A stretch of DNA of 64,000 bases from Pseudomonas grandcourensis (lineage in GTDB: Bacteria > Pseudomonadota > Gammaproteobacteria > Pseudomonadales > Pseudomonadaceae). Position numbers and translations under genes: made by a program. The first letter of the stretch is position 1. Each line of letters starts with the position of its first letter. The stretch spans positions 3,262,501-3,326,500 of the forward strand of contig NZ_CP150919.1 in assembly GCF_039909015.1 (NCBI RefSeq). Direction: 5' to 3'. This document shows, in pieces, positions 62,890 through 64,000 of this stretch. Under the pieces are notes generated by a model. The model was not told where the DNA came from, did no database searches, and saw nothing but the letters and a program-made list of their open reading frames with translations.

Positions 62890-63267
62890 ATGTCAGGAAA
62901 TACAGAGATCGAGTTTCATTCCAGACGCCTGACGGATTTCCATTTGCGCAGAATCCTACGTGCGTGCCAGCACCATTACGAACTTCCCATCACGGCTTAC
63001 TTGAGCGACGTTTTCGTCTTCGGCAGCATGGCGGTCGGAGTCGTTTACGGTCACAGGGAAATCGGTCAATTCGGGCGTTTTGATGACGGGCATTTTTTGC
63101 GTACCTCCTCCATACGTTTTGTTAAGAAGGAAGGGCGGTTCTGGGTGCTTACAACGTTGGATGCCAGATACGTGATCGCGTCATTCAAGCGCTTGGATGG
63201 ACGGCCAAGCTTCCGAGGCTTACTGGCGGGTATGAATGGGTCTCCTTTGCCACCAACTGTTCAGTGA
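62890..63267 (+). CDS. Hypothetical island protein
   Basis: A 125-residue protein from ATG 62890, 15 bases after the preceding stop (MSGNTEIEFHSRRLTDFHLR). It is basic, with no signal peptide. No family was recognised. Context suggests the same transcript as the two genes upstream. Confidence 0.55.
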   Translation: MSGNTEIEFHSRRLTDFHLRRILRACQHHYELPITAYLSDVFVFGSMAVGVVYGHREIGQFGRFDDGHFLRTSSIRFVKKEGRFWVLTTLDARYVIASFKRLDGRPSFRGLLAGMNGSPLPPTVQ

Positions 63268-63308
63268 GCTCAGGTCAGGCTCATGCAGCATGAAAAGCTG
63301 GATTTGCT

Positions 63309-63524
63309 ATGGCTCAAGAAGACGACGATACCGTGTATTGCAATGTGCAAATGTCCCTGGCTCGTGGCAAAGAGCTGCTTCAGCTAGTAACAACGCTACG
63401 CGAATCAGGATCTCATCCGAACCTCGATTCTGTTTTCCATCGTATGCAATTTGAGCTGTCGATGACGATCGATATTGTTGAGCACCCACCGACATGGGGT
63501 GCTGGTGAACCTACGAAGCACTGA
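63309..63524 (+). CDS. Small hypothetical island protein
   Basis: A 71-residue protein from ATG 63309 (MAQEDDDTVYCNVQMSLARG) with an acidic start and helical middle (GKELLQLVTTLRESG). The ribosome site is weak. No family was recognised. Confidence 0.45.
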   Translation: MAQEDDDTVYCNVQMSLARGKELLQLVTTLRESGSHPNLDSVFHRMQFELSMTIDIVEHPPTWGAGEPTKH

Positions 63525-63677
63525 TTAGCCCAGCCCATTGTTCGCTGCTTGTGGGAGATCCGGTGAAGCTAGGCGCTTACGCGAAGGGGCGATTTAATCG
63601 TAGCGGCGCATCTTGATCACGTGCCGCGGGCTTACATGTTTTCTGTCGCACCTCGCAAAAAGCCTAAGGACTCACAA

Positions 63678-64000
63678 ATGAAGATTCACGTGCTCTCAGA
63701 TCTACACCTCGAGTTTTCTGATTTCGTACCGCCTCCGAACGTCGCAGACGTGGTGATCTTGGCGGGTGACATACACACCAAGTGTCGTGGCGTGGAATGG
63801 GCAAATGAAACCTTCACATGTGAGGTTGTTTATGTCTGTGGAAACCATGAATTTTACGGCGGCCACATCGATCACACCCTGCGCAAAATGCGAGATGCCG
63901 CCGCACCCCACGTCCATGTCCTGGAAAACCAGGTGTGGATTCACAGCGAAATACGGTTTTTGGTCACAACGGGGTGGACTGATTTCACATCTACAGGCGA
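63678..64000 (+). CDS. Metallophosphoesterase, N-terminal part (cut by window edge)
   Basis: The frame is open from ATG 63678 to the window end (about 107 residues), with AAGGA upstream. It begins MKIHVLSDLHLEFSDF and shows the calcineurin-like motifs SDLHLEF, ILAGDIH and VYVCGNHEFYGG, which bind two metal ions. The rest, including the C-terminal His motif, is outside the window. Such enzymes are frequent in mobile islands; the substrate is unknown. Confidence 0.85.
   Translation, partial: MKIHVLSDLHLEFSDFVPPPNVADVVILAGDIHTKCRGVEWANETFTCEVVYVCGNHEFYGGHIDHTLRKMRDAAAPHVHVLENQVWIHSEIRFLVTTGWTDFTSTG

Noticed and set aside
1..64000. CRISPR arrays, tRNA and rRNA genes
   Set aside because: I looked for regularly spaced repeats, cloverleaf-like segments and rRNA-like sequence and found none I could support.

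Overview
The window looks like chromosomal DNA of a Pseudomonas, most likely of the fluorescens/putida type. Supporting signs are the GC-rich coding style, an Aer-type aerotaxis receptor, DUF2790, DUF2986 and DUF1329 proteins, a dppABCDF operon, many LysR, AraC and GntR regulators next to the genes they probably control, and a REP-like palindrome. I saw no rRNA or tRNA gene and no CRISPR array. All calls come from reading the sequence; no database search was possible.

Layout. 1-11.2 kb: ordinary accessory metabolism and sensing (a cut AspT-like antiporter, small secreted proteins, a LysR regulator divergent from a Tat-exported hydrolase plus MFS pump, aer, an MHS-family transporter, a nucleotidyltransferase-like protein). 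11.6-24.8 kb: a catabolic island with a betaine-type ABC importer, a proline racemase-family enzyme, a GlxA-type AraC regulator, two related GntR/FCD regulators, an FAD amine oxidase, an MFS permease, a DHDPS-family lyase and an aldehyde dehydrogenase. The set resembles a hydroxyproline-type pathway, but the racemase-family enzyme lacks one of its two catalytic cysteines and the importer is of the quaternary-amine type. Its substrate is probably an N-methylated or otherwise unusual amino acid, and I cannot name it. 24.9-44.5 kb: TRIC channel, 2-hydroxyacid dehydrogenase, DUF1329 protein, a GAF-GGDEF-EAL protein, several regulator/target pairs, threonine aldolase, a regulator group (nmrA-like and pirin genes) carrying a duplicated ~94 bp promoter segment, and a CHASE-like diguanylate cyclase. 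44.7-52.6 kb: dppABCDF, an XRE-cupin regulator and an M24 peptidase, with four copies of an operator-like site in the two flanking promoters.

From about 53 kb the DNA becomes visibly AT-richer and gene-poor. A frameshifted membrane-protein gene and small ORFs lead into a Tn7/Tn5053-like transposition module (55.8-61.0 kb): DDE transposase, TniB/TnsC-like ATPase, a second ATPase-like protein with a broken P-loop, a TniQ protein and a fifth unknown protein. A cluster of AAGTCGCATTTT-type repeats lies upstream and may be one transposon end; the other end is not in view. The last 2.7 kb holds an HTH regulator, small island-type proteins (one DUF6957-like) and the start of a metallophosphoesterase.

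The two places most likely to hide undescribed biology are the 11.6-24.8 kb catabolic island and the 55.8-61.0 kb transposition module with its ATPase/pseudo-ATPase pair.
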